From the NCBI RefSeq assembly GCF_003217575.1, contig NZ_QJTC01000013.1:1-64000 (forward strand): a stretch of DNA of 64,000 nt. Direction: 5' to 3'. This document shows positions 52,613 to 61,122 of the stretch, one piece after another. A program made the translations under genes and the position numbers. This DNA is from Xylophilus ampelinus (GTDB taxonomy: Bacteria > Pseudomonadota > Gammaproteobacteria > Burkholderiales > Burkholderiaceae_C). The notes under the pieces are model-generated. The model worked only from the letters and a program-made list of their open reading frames with translations. It did no database searches and had not been told where the DNA came from. Every line of letters starts with the position of its first letter. Within the stretch, counting starts at the first letter, position 1.

Positions 52613-53461
52613 TCACCCCGCCTGCGCCATCGGCTCTCCCAGCCGCACCGCCCCCCCCGGCACCCACGCCGGATCGAACCGCACGCCCGCCGTCTTCGAG
52701 AACAGCATCACCACGGTAGACCCGAGCAGGAACCGCCCCATCTCCGCCCCCTTGGCGATCCGCACGTCCTGATCCTCGTAGTTCCAGTTGCGCACTTCCT
52801 TGCTCCGCGACGCGTTCACCGTGCCGTGCCACACCGTCTCCATGCTGCCGACGATCGTCGCACCCACCAGCACCAGCACGAAAGGGCCGAAGGCGGTGGA
52901 GAACTCGCACACCACCCGCTCGTTGCGGGCGAACAGGCCGGGCACACCCCGCGCCGTGAGCGGATTGACCGAGAAGAGCGCGCCGGGCACGTACACCATG
53001 CGCCGCAGCCTTCCGTCGCAGGGCATGTGGATACGGTGGTAGTCGCGGGGGCTCAGGTACACCGTGGCGAAGCTGCCGTGGGTGAACTGCGCGGCCAGCG
53101 CGGCGTCGCCGCCGACCAGGGCGGTCGTGCTGTAGCTGTGGCCCTTGGCCTGGAAGATCTGGTCGTCCTGCACCGCGCCGAACTGGCTGATCGCGCCGTC
53201 GACCGGGCAGACCAGGGGCGCATCGGCGATCGGGCGGGCGCCGGGCTTGAGGGCGCGGGTGAAGAAATCGTTGAAGGTGGCGTACCGGGTGATGTCGGGC
53301 TGCAGCGCCTCGTCCATGTTCACCCGGTACTTGCCGACGAACCAGCGGATCAAGCCGGTGGTGGTGCGGCCGCGCTTCCTGGATGCGACCCAGCCGGCGA
53401 AATCGGTCAAACCGCGTTTGGGCAAGGCGTACTGAGGCAGGACTTTGAAGCGGTCGGACAT
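52613..53461 (-). CDS. psd: Phosphatidylserine decarboxylase proenzyme
   Basis: The 282-residue protein has the autocleavage motif LGST at 246-249 (FLLGSTVVMLF) and the other family motifs PVDGAISQFG, YLSPRDYHRIHMP and AFGPFVLVLVGA. Self-cleavage before the serine makes the pyruvoyl cofactor; the inner-membrane enzyme then makes phosphatidylethanolamine. Length and N-terminus (MSDRFKVLPQYALPKRGL) match the bacterial Psd. It is convergent with aroQ and followed upstream on the same strand by the SH3 protein. Confidence 0.97.
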   Translation of the reverse strand: MSDRFKVLPQYALPKRGLTDFAGWVASRKRGRTTTGLIRWFVGKYRVNMDEALQPDITRYATFNDFFTRALKPGARPIADAPLVCPVDGAISQFGAVQDDQIFQAKGHSYSTTALVGGDAALAAQFTHGSFATVYLSPRDYHRIHMPCDGRLRRMVYVPGALFSVNPLTARGVPGLFARNERVVCEFSTAFGPFVLVLVGATIVGSMETVWHGTVNASRSKEVRNWNYEDQDVRIAKGAEMGRFLLGSTVVMLFSKTAGVRFDPAWVPGGAVRLGEPMAQAG

Positions 53462-53562
53462 GTCTCGTTCTTCGGGCGTGGGGACAGCGGCCCATTCTAG
53501 GCAGCGATACCTGCCGCCCGCCACGCGCACTAACCCGTTACCGCCGGCCACCGCCGGCCGCG

Positions 53563-54066
53563 TTACCGGGGGTCGGGCCGGGGGCCGCCCATCCAGTGCG
53601 GCTGCGGCGGGCGTGGCTGCACGTAGCGCGGCGGCGGCGGCGGGTGGCCGCCCCAGTAGCGATGGTCGCCGTAGAACGGCCGGTCGCGGTAGTGCGCGCG
53701 CCAGTAGTTGCCGATGGCGAAGCTGATCAGCGGAATGCCCACCGCGGCACCGTACTGCGCCACCGGTGCCGGCCGGCCCTGGTAGGGATACGACAGGCTG
53801 GAGGCGTAGACCCAGCCGCGCGGGCCGCCGGGCAGCACCACGTCGCACCACTGGTACCCGGCGGTGCAGCCTGCCGCGCCCAGGTGGGTGCCGGGGGCCA
53901 GCTGCGCCACCACCGGGTAGTGGTTGCCGGGGCCGGCACGCAGGTTGGCGCCGGTGTTGGTGACCGCCTGGCTGGCGGGCTGGGCCTGCGCCGCGGCCGG
54001 GAACAGCACGATGCACAGAACGCCCATACAGGCGATCTTGGCGAGAGGGTTGATTTCCATGGGCAC
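53563..54066 (-). CDS. Exported SH3-domain protein
   Basis: The 167-residue protein has a signal peptide (KIACMGVLCIVLFPAAAQAQ) and a bacterial SH3b domain (about 35-95, VTNTGANLRAGPGNHYPVVAQL, CTAGYQWCDVV). A Pro/His/Arg-rich C-terminus follows. Such proteins bind cell-wall peptides or act as periplasmic adaptors; the role is unknown. ATG 54066 is used; an ATG six bases downstream is equally good. It sits between psd and the restriction-modification island. Confidence 0.85.
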   Translation of the reverse strand: MPMEINPLAKIACMGVLCIVLFPAAAQAQPASQAVTNTGANLRAGPGNHYPVVAQLAPGTHLGAAGCTAGYQWCDVVLPGGPRGWVYASSLSYPYQGRPAPVAQYGAAVGIPLISFAIGNYWRAHYRDRPFYGDHRYWGGHPPPPPRYVQPRPPQPHWMGGPRPDPR

Positions 54067-54191
54067 TCCTGGCCCCGAAATGCCAGGACCGATGGGCCAC
54101 CTTAGTCGCGTATTTATGCCAGGGTCAATCGAATGGCATCTTCTTTGCTTGCGCGATGTTCCCCGGCAACCCGCGCTTTATAACCGTGACA

Positions 54192-54385
54192 GCGCATGAC
54201 GCAGGCTGTGCCAGAAGGCAGTGGTTCAACAGAAAGCAAGCCCGGACGGGGCCGCTGTTGATGATCAGCGGCGGCCGCTCGCCGCTGGCCTCGAAGTACT
54301 CGTCAACAGCGAACAGCGCGGCCTTGGCATTGAACGAGTTGAAGACCGACTCGACCAAGATCGCCTGGTTGGTGCCGCGCCGCTG
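54192..54385 (-). pseudogene. Degenerate fragment of the metH first module
   Basis: DNA here resembles metH at about 56550-56730 on the same strand. Translated it gives [20 protein letters not shown] and DEYFEASGERPPLI, against [19 protein letters not shown] and [14 protein letters not shown] in the intact gene, and the bases around TGTGCCAGAAGGC also match. A middle part is deleted and substitutions have accumulated. It has no start or complete domain, so it is a remnant of a partial duplication or of a second gene copy. Confidence 0.75.
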
Positions 54386-54544
54386 CGTGACGTCGCCTAC
54401 AGTTGCAAGCCCGCAACCGCTACTGCTTTTTCGGCGGCAGCTCTCAATGCAAGCCATCGCCTGACGCAGCAGCGCGGTTTTTGGACTGAGAAAGACGGCT
54501 TGGTCGTGCGCTACCCACCCATAAATTCATGCTTTTTTCAGAAG

Positions 54545-54562
54545 AGATCTATTTTTAGATCT
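54545..54562. promoter_or_regulatory. Inverted repeat in the methyltransferase promoter, two AGATCT sites
   Basis: AGATCTATTTTTAGATCT forms AGATCTA-TTTT-TAGATCT, a 7-bp stem with a 4-nt loop, 22 bp upstream of the ATG at 54585. Each arm contains AGATCT, the BglII recognition sequence. It could be an operator for the methyltransferase's own HTH or a methylation-sensitive site. Confidence 0.5.
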
Positions 54563-54584
54563 TTGTGAACTACACTCATTGGCG

Positions 54585-55451
54585 ATGAACACTCCGACTT
54601 TGCGACCAGAACTCGATCCAGCGCCGCTGCCCAAAACAGTCGGCGGCTTTTCAACCGTGCTTGCCGATCCACCTTGGCGATTTGCCAATCGCACCGGCAA
54701 GGTCGCCCCGGAGCACCGGCGGCTTGATCGATATTCCACGATGTCGCTGGACTCTATCAAAGCCTTGAAAGTTTCCGAGGTGCTGGCCCCAAAAGCACAT
54801 CTTTACCTGTGGGTACCCAATGCCCTGCTCCCCGACGGCCTGGATGTGATGACTGCCTGGGGATTTCGTTATGTCAGCAACGTGGTATGGGCCAAGCGTC
54901 GAATAGATGGAGGCCCCGACGGACGCGGTGTGGGTTTCTACTTCCGGAATGTCACGGAGTTGCTGTTGTTCGGTGTGCGCGGTTCCATGCGGACCCTTGC
55001 GCCTGGCCGATCTCAAGTCAATATGATCGAAACACGTAAGCGTGAACACTCCCGAAAGCCGGACGAACAATACGATTTGATCGAATCTTGTTCTCCAGGA
55101 GCGTATTTGGAAATGTTCGCTCGGCATCCTCGACAAGGCTGGACGGTCTGGGGCGACGAATCCGATAACGAAGTGGTACCACGCGGCGCGGTACACAAAG
55201 GCTATGAAGGCGGCCCAATTCTGCCTCCTCTGTTGCCAAACGAACATGTCGATCTGGCACGCGCAGAGATGCTGGGCGAAAAACTTCGCGCGATGTACCA
55301 ATCCGGCATGAGTGTCCGACAACTGGCTGATGAAACGGGCTATGCGATTCAACGCATTCGGGGCCTGCTTCAAGCTGCAGGGACGAACATGCGTCCGCGA
55401 GGCCGCACAGCCCAAACTTGGTCGTCTGGGGCCGACCTTTTTCAAACGTAG
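54585..55451 (+). CDS. MT-A70 family DNA adenine N6-methyltransferase
   Basis: The 288-residue protein has the MT-A70 core with the catalytic motif DPPW (VLADPPW near residues 26-32), a SAM-binding region and conserved WVPNALLPDGLDV, WGFRYVSNVVWAK and EMFARHPRQGWTVWGDE. It would transfer methyl groups to adenine N6. The C-terminal ~45 residues (SGMSVRQLADETGYAIQRIR) look like a helix-turn-helix, so it may also bind DNA as a regulator. It converges on the BglII-like endonuclease gene, overlapping by 10 bp. Its GC content is well below the window's, suggesting transfer. A TTG two codons upstream is an alternative start. Confidence 0.9.
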   Translation: MNTPTLRPELDPAPLPKTVGGFSTVLADPPWRFANRTGKVAPEHRRLDRYSTMSLDSIKALKVSEVLAPKAHLYLWVPNALLPDGLDVMTAWGFRYVSNVVWAKRRIDGGPDGRGVGFYFRNVTELLLFGVRGSMRTLAPGRSQVNMIETRKREHSRKPDEQYDLIESCSPGAYLEMFARHPRQGWTVWGDESDNEVVPRGAVHKGYEGGPILPPLLPNEHVDLARAEMLGEKLRAMYQSGMSVRQLADETGYAIQRIRGLLQAAGTNMRPRGRTAQTWSSGADLFQT

Positions 55452-56143
55452 GGTTGACCGTTCCATGTGCTCCGTGTCGCGGCAACAATCAAGAGCGGAC
55501 ACGTTCCCATCACCCCACGCCGCACCCTCAACGCCGCCTTTTCTAGGTTCGTAGTAGTGGATGTCGAAAGATCGATGGGAAGTCTTGCGTTTGATTGGTG
55601 GGCCGGCAAGGTGGCTTGGTAGCTTACCCACAGTTCTTCGGCCAAGGCTTTCAAAGCCAAGCGATCCTGGGTGATCAGCACCGCAGCAGAGATGACGCCA
55701 GCTTCGTGCCATGCCCGGTAGGCAGACAGATCGCGGTCAAGGTTTCCGTCTTTGGCATTCCATTCGACATCAAGCGCAACGCGCCCTTTGAAGTTGTCTA
55801 CCAGGTAGCCCTCTTGTACAAGAGGCGGCAACTGCTCGATCACTTCCAGAGTGCGGGAGCGAAGCACGCCTTGCGTCACTAGGTCAACCCGGGTTTCGCG
55901 CCAACCACGCACCCCGAACATATGGTCGATGTCCTTAGCTATATCGCCACGATTGCCGCCCTTTTTGAGCCACCGTCCCGGATCGAGCGTAAACGAGGCC
56001 AGTACGTTGGTGATGTCGTCCCACTCCACAGGACATACCGACCGAAGTACCGCCGCCGCCGAACTGGTTTCAAGGAACGCCCACCGCGCGCGAACAGCGG
56101 GCGAAAGTACGACGGGATCCTGGTAAGTGTGGGTCTCGAACAT
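55442..56143 (-). CDS. BglII-like type II restriction endonuclease
   Basis: The 233-residue protein shows a PD-(D/E)xK-type centre: ALDVEWNAKDGNLDRDLSAY, where the E and the following residues stand like the active-site D/E..E.Q of BglII-family enzymes, plus STSTTTNLEKAALRVRRG. It would cut DNA at the site protected by the adjacent methyltransferase. The paired, tail-to-tail arrangement fits a mobile type II R-M unit. The recognition sequence is not certain; BglII itself recognises AGATCT and is protected by an m4C enzyme, not an adenine methylase. Confidence 0.8.
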   Translation of the reverse strand: MFETHTYQDPVVLSPAVRARWAFLETSSAAAVLRSVCPVEWDDITNVLASFTLDPGRWLKKGGNRGDIAKDIDHMFGVRGWRETRVDLVTQGVLRSRTLEVIEQLPPLVQEGYLVDNFKGRVALDVEWNAKDGNLDRDLSAYRAWHEAGVISAAVLITQDRLALKALAEELWVSYQATLPAHQSNARLPIDLSTSTTTNLEKAALRVRRGVMGTCPLLIVAATRSTWNGQPYV

Positions 56144-56239
56144 GCTGAGAGCTTATGTGCTTAAGGGACCGACGCAGCTTCAGCTACTACACCAGCGCCA
56201 CTGCTTAAACCGCGCCTCGCGCGTTCGAATTGCTATGAA

Positions 56240-57304
56240 TCAAACCTGCTCCCGATAAAACAGTTCACGCACCGGCATCGCGGCCACCGCCTGGCCGATC
56301 GCGCCGATGTGGTCGGGCGTGGTGCCGCAGCAGCCGCCGACGATGTTGACCAGCCCTTCGGCCGCGAAGTCGTGCAGCAGCCGGGCGGTCACGTCGGGCG
56401 TCTCGTCGAAGCCGGTGTCGCTCATCGGGTTGGGCAGGCCGGCGTTGGGGTAGCAGCAGATGAACGTGTCGTCGGCCACCCGGTTGAGCTCCTGCACGTA
56501 GGGCCGCATCAGCGCGGCGCCGAGAGCGCAGTTCAGGCCGATCGCCAGCGGCCGCGCATGGCGCACGCTGTGCCAGAAGGCGGTGACGGTCTGGCCCGAC
56601 AGGATGCGGCCCGACGCGTCGGTGACGGTGCCGCTGACGATCAGCGGCAGGCGCTCGCCGCTGGCCTCGAAGAATTCGTCCACCGCGAACAGCGCGGCCT
56701 TGGCGTTGAGGGTGTCGAAGATCGTCTCGACCAGGATCACGTCGGCGCCGCCCTCGACCAGCGCCGCGGTCTGCTCGTAGTAGGCGGCGCGCAGGCTCTC
56801 GAAATCGACGTTGCGGGCACCGGGGTCGTTCACGTCGGGGCTGATGCTGGCGGTCTTGGGCGTCGGGCCCAGGGCGCCGGCCACGAAGCGCGGCTTGTCG
56901 GGGGTGCTGTACTTGTCGCAGGCGGCGCGGGCGATGCGGGCCGACGCCAGGTTCATCTCGCGCGCCAGGTGCGCCATCTCGTAGTCGTCCTGGGCGATGG
57001 TGGTGGCGCCGAAGGTGTTGGTCTCGATCAGGTCGGCGCCCGAGGCGAGGTAGCGCTCGTGGATGTCGCGGATCACGTCGGGCCGGGTGAGCGACAGCAG
57101 CTCGTTGTTGCCCTTCACGTCCTTGTGCAAGCCGGCGAAGCGGTCGCCCGCGCCGCCGGGGCCGGCGTAGCCCGCGCCGCGGTACTGCGCCTCGTCCAGC
57201 TTGAAACGCTGGATCATGGTGCCCATCGCACCGTCGAGGATGGCGATGCGCTGTCCGAGGATCGCGGGCAGTTGCCGTGCGCGGGTGTAGGGGGGCTGGG
57301 TCAT
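56240..57304 (-). CDS. metH: Methionine synthase, homocysteine-binding first module (MetH1)
   Basis: The 354-residue protein is the homocysteine S-methyltransferase module of MetH, with [13 protein letters not shown] near the N-terminus, [20 protein letters not shown] and the zinc-binding Cys pair in [14 protein letters not shown]. It ends cleanly (REQV stop), as in Comamonadaceae where MetH is encoded as two genes. The second gene, with the pterin, B12 and SAM-activation domains, should follow downstream but the next gene is the restriction endonuclease; it is not in this window. A broken duplicate lies at 54192-54385. Confidence 0.9.
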   Translation of the reverse strand: MTQPPYTRARQLPAILGQRIAILDGAMGTMIQRFKLDEAQYRGAGYAGPGGAGDRFAGLHKDVKGNNELLSLTRPDVIRDIHERYLASGADLIETNTFGATTIAQDDYEMAHLAREMNLASARIARAACDKYSTPDKPRFVAGALGPTPKTASISPDVNDPGARNVDFESLRAAYYEQTAALVEGGADVILVETIFDTLNAKAALFAVDEFFEASGERLPLIVSGTVTDASGRILSGQTVTAFWHSVRHARPLAIGLNCALGAALMRPYVQELNRVADDTFICCYPNAGLPNPMSDTGFDETPDVTARLLHDFAAEGLVNIVGGCCGTTPDHIGAIGQAVAAMPVRELFYREQV

Positions 57305-57478
57305 CCCGGAATTGTATAAAGCAGGCCTCGGGCCGTCGTCCACGACATGAGCGCCACGAGGATGCCCTATGATCGCGGCGTGACATTTAGAAACATATGG
57401 GCCGCTGCGGTTTCCCTGCACGGCCCCGCCGGCTGCACCGCCAGCCAAGTCACTCCCCCATCCCACGGAACCAAGAAG

Positions 57479-58321
57479 ATGCCTTTCACACGACCCGCGT
57501 ACTCCACGCTTTTGCTCCGCCTCCGGCCGCTCGGCCTGTGCATTTCCATCGCCTGCGGCAGTGCATACAGCGCGACCCCGTCACCCGAACTGCCGGCGGC
57601 GACGCCGGTGGAATCGCACGAGACGGCGCCGCAAGACGGCCACGAGTGGGGCTACACCGGCCCCGGCGGCACCGACCATTGGGCCGACCTGGCCAAGGAG
57701 AACGAGTTGTGCCGCAAGGGCCAGCAGAACAGCCCCGTCGATCTGGAAAACCCGATCCGGGCCGAGCTGGGCCCGCTGCGGCTCGACTACCGCGCGGTTC
57801 CGCTCGCGGTTCGCAACACCGGCCACTCGATACAGGTCGATTTGCCGGGCGGCGGCGGCATGCGGGTCGGTGGCCGGCAGTACGAGGCACTGCAGATCCA
57901 CTTCCACCACCCCAGCGAACACCTGCTGAACGGCCGTCGGTTCCCGATGGAGGCACACATCGTCCACAAAGGTCCCGACGGCACCTTGGGCGTGTTGGCG
58001 ATCTTCTTCGAAACCGGCACGCCCAACCGGGCGTTCCAGCGCGTGCTGGATGCGATGCCGCACAAGGCGGGCCAGACCCGGCCGGTCGAAAAGGCGACCG
58101 TGCGCGGCAGCGACTTCCTGCCCGTGCAGAAGGACCTCGCCTTCTACCGCTACGAAGGATCGCTGACCACGCCGCCGTGCACCGAGACCGTCGATTGGGT
58201 GGTGCTGAGCCAGCCGCTGCAGGTGTCCGCGGCGCAGATCGACGCCTTCGAGCAGGTCTACCCCTTCAACGCGCGCCCGCTGCAGGAACTGCATCGCCGG
58301 TTCTTGCTGAAAAGCCGCTGA
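57479..58321 (+). CDS. Alpha-class carbonic anhydrase (exported)
   Basis: The 280-residue protein has a signal peptide ([21 protein letters not shown]) and the alpha-carbonic anhydrase core with the zinc ligands in IHFHHPSEH and MEAHIVH, QNSPVDL near the N-terminus and [14 protein letters not shown]. It interconverts CO2 and bicarbonate in the periplasm. ATG 57479 is used because it starts a normal signal peptide; an in-frame ATG at 57347 would add a poor extension. It is divergent from metH. Confidence 0.95.
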   Translation: MPFTRPAYSTLLLRLRPLGLCISIACGSAYSATPSPELPAATPVESHETAPQDGHEWGYTGPGGTDHWADLAKENELCRKGQQNSPVDLENPIRAELGPLRLDYRAVPLAVRNTGHSIQVDLPGGGGMRVGGRQYEALQIHFHHPSEHLLNGRRFPMEAHIVHKGPDGTLGVLAIFFETGTPNRAFQRVLDAMPHKAGQTRPVEKATVRGSDFLPVQKDLAFYRYEGSLTTPPCTETVDWVVLSQPLQVSAAQIDAFEQVYPFNARPLQELHRRFLLKSR

Positions 58322-58393
58322 GGCCAGCGCCCCGACGGGCCGGCGACGCCACGAAGCGCAAGGGCCGGCGGTGCGAGGCGTCGCGTCGGGCGA

Positions 58394-60274
58394 TCAGCGT
58401 TGCAGCAGTCGGGCCAGCACCCGCGGCAGCTGCGCCGCATGCCGCAGAACCGCCGCGCCGCCGGGGCCGAACACCTGCGCCAGCGCGGCCGGGCGGGCCG
58501 GCGGCACCGCCAGACAGCGCACGGCGATGCCCTGCCCGGCCGCCTCCCGTACCGCGCGGGCCAGGTCGGCCTGCAGGTAGCCGGGCGTGTGCACGTCCAC
58601 GTCGTGCGCCTCGCCGTCGGTCAGCAGCAGCACCAGCGGCCGGTGCTGCGCGGCGCCGGCGGCACCCTGCCGGCAGGCGGCCAGGCCGTGGCGCAGCACC
58701 GTGCCGAGCCGGGTGGAGCCGGCGCAGGCCAGCTCCGCTATCCGCGCCGCGACGGCCGGCGCGTCGACCGTGTCGGCCCAGGTCTGCAGGCAGGCGAGGT
58801 CGATCCGGTGCCGGCCCCGGGAGGCGAAGGACCACAGCGCTCCGCGGTGGCCGCGCAGGGCCAGGGCCTGCAGCGTGGCCAGCGCCACCGTGCCCAGCCG
58901 GTCGATCGGCCGGCCCCCGGGCACCGCGTCGCCGGTGGAGACGGAGGTGTCGAGCAGCACCGCGACCGCCAGCGGCCGGTGGTCGGGCTGCAGCCGGCGG
59001 TACGGGTCGGCCGCGGGCGTCTGGCGCAGGCGCTGGTGCAGGCGCGCCTCGACCAGGGCGGCGGCGTGGAAATCGTCGCCCCGGGCCGCGCGGCCGGCGG
59101 GGCGCAGCGCGCCGCCCGCCGGCAGGGCCTGGGCGCAACGAAGGGCCAGGGCAGACACGCCGGCAGCGGCATGCCGCAGCGCAGCCGGTGCCACAGGCCG
59201 CGGCGGATGCTCGTACACCTGGCACCAGCCCGGCCGGTAGCGGCCGATGCGCGCATCCCATTCGGCATAGGCGAACGGCGTGCCGCCACCGGGCCCTGCG
59301 CCTTCGCCCGGATCGCCCTCCTCCGCAGCGCGGGCGTCATCGGGCGGATCGGGCCGCTGCACCGCATCGGGCGCGGGCGCGGCCGACTCGCCGCTGCCGC
59401 CGCCCTCCAGCGGCGTGGCCGAGGGCGGCAGCGTGTCGTCGGGCTCCCATAGCCAGTGGTGGTCGTCGCGGTAGGCGGCATGCACCCGGTAGGTGGCGGC
59501 GTTGAAGGGCAGGCGCATCTGGCCGATGTCGTGGCCCAGCACCGATGCGGCCTGCCGCACCTCGGCCGTGGTGCGCAGCGCCAGGCCGCCCTGCGGGGTG
59601 AAGAAGACCGCCCGGGCCCGCGCCACCCAGGGGTGCGGATCGGCATGGGCCGGGTCGAGCAGGCAGCGCGAGAGGCGCGCCAGCAGCGCCTCGAACTGCA
59701 GGCCCTGCGGCGCGTCCGGCCCGGCGTGGAACGGCAGCCAGATGCCGCGCAGGCCGGGCAGTTCCTGCAGCGCCAGCCATTCGACCCGCGCATCCTCCAG
59801 CGCGCCGAAGAGCGCCTGCTGCACCGGCTTGAGCTTGGCGCGCGGCGCCGGCGGGCCGCCGAAGCGCCAGTGGGCCGCCGCATGGCTGGTGGCGGCCAAG
59901 GTCCACCCGGGTGGTGGCGGTTGGGGTGCGGGCGGCAGGTGCAGCACGGCGGGATCGGGCGCGCGGCCGGTCAGCACCGGGCGCGGGTCGGCGGCGGTGG
60001 CCGCCGTGCGCGTGGCCGGGGCCTCCAAAGGCGCCACCCGCGTGGGCAGGCCCCACAGCGCGAAGAGATACGCAGGCCAACGGCCGGCCGAAGGCAGGGC
60101 TGTCGAGCCCGGCAGTGACGACGCCACGCGCGTTGGATAGGCCTGCGCGGATGCCTGCCGCTTCGACTGCAATGGCGTCGTCGGAGACGGGGCCGTCGCC
60201 TGTGCGGCCGCCTGCGCGTGCGAATGCGGACGCGGCTGCAACACCGGCGCCCCCGCCTCAGGCGAAGGCCGCAT
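58394..60274 (-). CDS. VWA-domain protein (NorD/CbbO-like) of the amidase operon
   Basis: The 626-residue protein has a Pro/Ala-rich N-terminal half and a C-terminal VWA domain with the MIDAS motif LLDTSVSTG, as in NorD, CbbO and CoxE partners of MoxR ATPases. The pair remodels and activates metal- or cofactor-dependent enzymes. Its start overlaps the end of the upstream ATPase gene by 17 bp; both follow the aliphatic amidase on the same strand. The likely client is the amidase or an amide transport protein, which is inferred. ATG 60274 is chosen; the open frame upstream is only the ATPase gene read out of frame. Confidence 0.88.
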   Translation of the reverse strand: MRPSPEAGAPVLQPRPHSHAQAAAQATAPSPTTPLQSKRQASAQAYPTRVASSLPGSTALPSAGRWPAYLFALWGLPTRVAPLEAPATRTAATAADPRPVLTGRAPDPAVLHLPPAPQPPPPGWTLAATSHAAAHWRFGGPPAPRAKLKPVQQALFGALEDARVEWLALQELPGLRGIWLPFHAGPDAPQGLQFEALLARLSRCLLDPAHADPHPWVARARAVFFTPQGGLALRTTAEVRQAASVLGHDIGQMRLPFNAATYRVHAAYRDDHHWLWEPDDTLPPSATPLEGGGSGESAAPAPDAVQRPDPPDDARAAEEGDPGEGAGPGGGTPFAYAEWDARIGRYRPGWCQVYEHPPRPVAPAALRHAAAGVSALALRCAQALPAGGALRPAGRAARGDDFHAAALVEARLHQRLRQTPAADPYRRLQPDHRPLAVAVLLDTSVSTGDAVPGGRPIDRLGTVALATLQALALRGHRGALWSFASRGRHRIDLACLQTWADTVDAPAVAARIAELACAGSTRLGTVLRHGLAACRQGAAGAAQHRPLVLLLTDGEAHDVDVHTPGYLQADLARAVREAAGQGIAVRCLAVPPARPAALAQVFGPGGAAVLRHAAQLPRVLARLLQR

Positions 60275-61121
60275 GCACCAGATCGCGCAGCACCGCCCCG
60301 CGCTCCGCATCGTCGGCCAGCGGAGCCGCGACGGCCTGCAGGCAGGCGGCGCGCGGCGGCAGGCCGGCGCGCACCAGCTGGGCCGCATGCACCAGCAGCC
60401 GGGTCGAGGCGCCCTCCTCCAACCCCTGGTCCTGCAGCCGGCGGGTGCGGCCGGCCAGGGCCACCAGCCGGGCGGCCAGGTCGGCCGCCACGCCGCCCTC
60501 GGTCGCGACGATGGCCGCCTCGACATCGGCCGCCGGGTAGTCGAAGGCCAGCGCGGTGAAGCGCTGGCGGGTGGAGGGCTTCAGCGCCTTGTGCAGCCCG
60601 TGGTAGCCGGGGTTGTAGCTGGCGACCAGCAGGAAATCGGGATGCGCCGGCAGCAGCTCGCTGCGGCGGTCGAGCGGCAGCACCCGGCGGGCATCGGCCA
60701 GCGGGTGCAGCACCACCACCGCGTCGCTGCGCGCCTCGACCAGCTCGTCGAGGTAGCAGATGCCGCCGTGGCGCGCGGCCAGGGCCAGCGGGCCGTCCTG
60801 CCAGCGGGTGCCGTCGGCATCCAGCAGCCAGCGGCCGACCAGGTCGCCGGCGGTCAGGTCCTCGTGGCAGGCCACGGTGACCAGGGGCCGGCCCAGGCGC
60901 CAGGCCATGTGCTCGACGAAGCGGGTCTTGCCGCAGCCGGTGGGCCCGGTGAGCAGCACCGGCAGCCGCACCGCGGCGGCCGCCTCGAAAGCCGCCACCT
61001 CGCCCGCCACCGGCTGCCAGTGCGGCTCGGCGGGCAGGCGCCAGCCGTCGAGCGGGGACGCCGCCGCCGCCACGGCCTCCGTGGGCATGGTGGTGGTGGT
61101 GGTGGTCGTCGTCGCGGTCAC
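60258..61121 (-). CDS. MoxR-type AAA ATPase (CbbQ/NirQ/NorQ family)
   Basis: The 287-residue protein has Walker A GPTGCGKT, Walker B ICYLDEL and a sensor region [10 protein letters not shown] of the MoxR group. It starts one base pair from the amidase stop. The N-terminus is a run of threonines ([11 protein letters not shown]), encoded by a GGT/CGT triplet tract at about 61089-61114; ATG 61088 would remove it. Family ATPases act with VWA proteins in chaperone roles. Pseudomonas amidase operons also contain an ATPase gene (amiB) after amiE, which supports a shared function. Confidence 0.9.
   Translation of the reverse strand: MTATTTTTTTTMPTEAVAAAASPLDGWRLPAEPHWQPVAGEVAAFEAAAAVRLPVLLTGPTGCGKTRFVEHMAWRLGRPLVTVACHEDLTAGDLVGRWLLDADGTRWQDGPLALAARHGGICYLDELVEARSDAVVVLHPLADARRVLPLDRRSELLPAHPDFLLVASYNPGYHGLHKALKPSTRQRFTALAFDYPAADVEAAIVATEGGVAADLAARLVALAGRTRRLQDQGLEEGASTRLLVHAAQLVRAGLPPRAACLQAVAAPLADDAERGAVLRDLVHAAFA
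61088..61115. repeat. Triplet microsatellite at the ATPase start
   Basis: A run of GGT units followed by CGT units on the + strand encodes the poly-threonine start of the ATPase. Being triplets, length change would alter the number of threonines and not the frame. Confidence 0.7.
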
Positions 61122-61122
61122 C

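Larger units (their letters stand above)
54067..54584. other. 518-bp junction region at the restriction-modification island
   Basis: It holds the upstream sequence of the SH3 gene, a degenerate metH fragment (54192-54385) and the promoter area of the MT-A70 methyltransferase with a perfect inverted repeat at 54545-54562. GC content drops sharply through this stretch. Confidence 0.6.

Noticed and set aside
54125-54457. 110-codon frame containing the metH-like fragment as a gene
   Set aside because: Only an internal metH segment is recognisable; ends are unrelated and there is a deletion, so it is scored as a pseudogene fragment.
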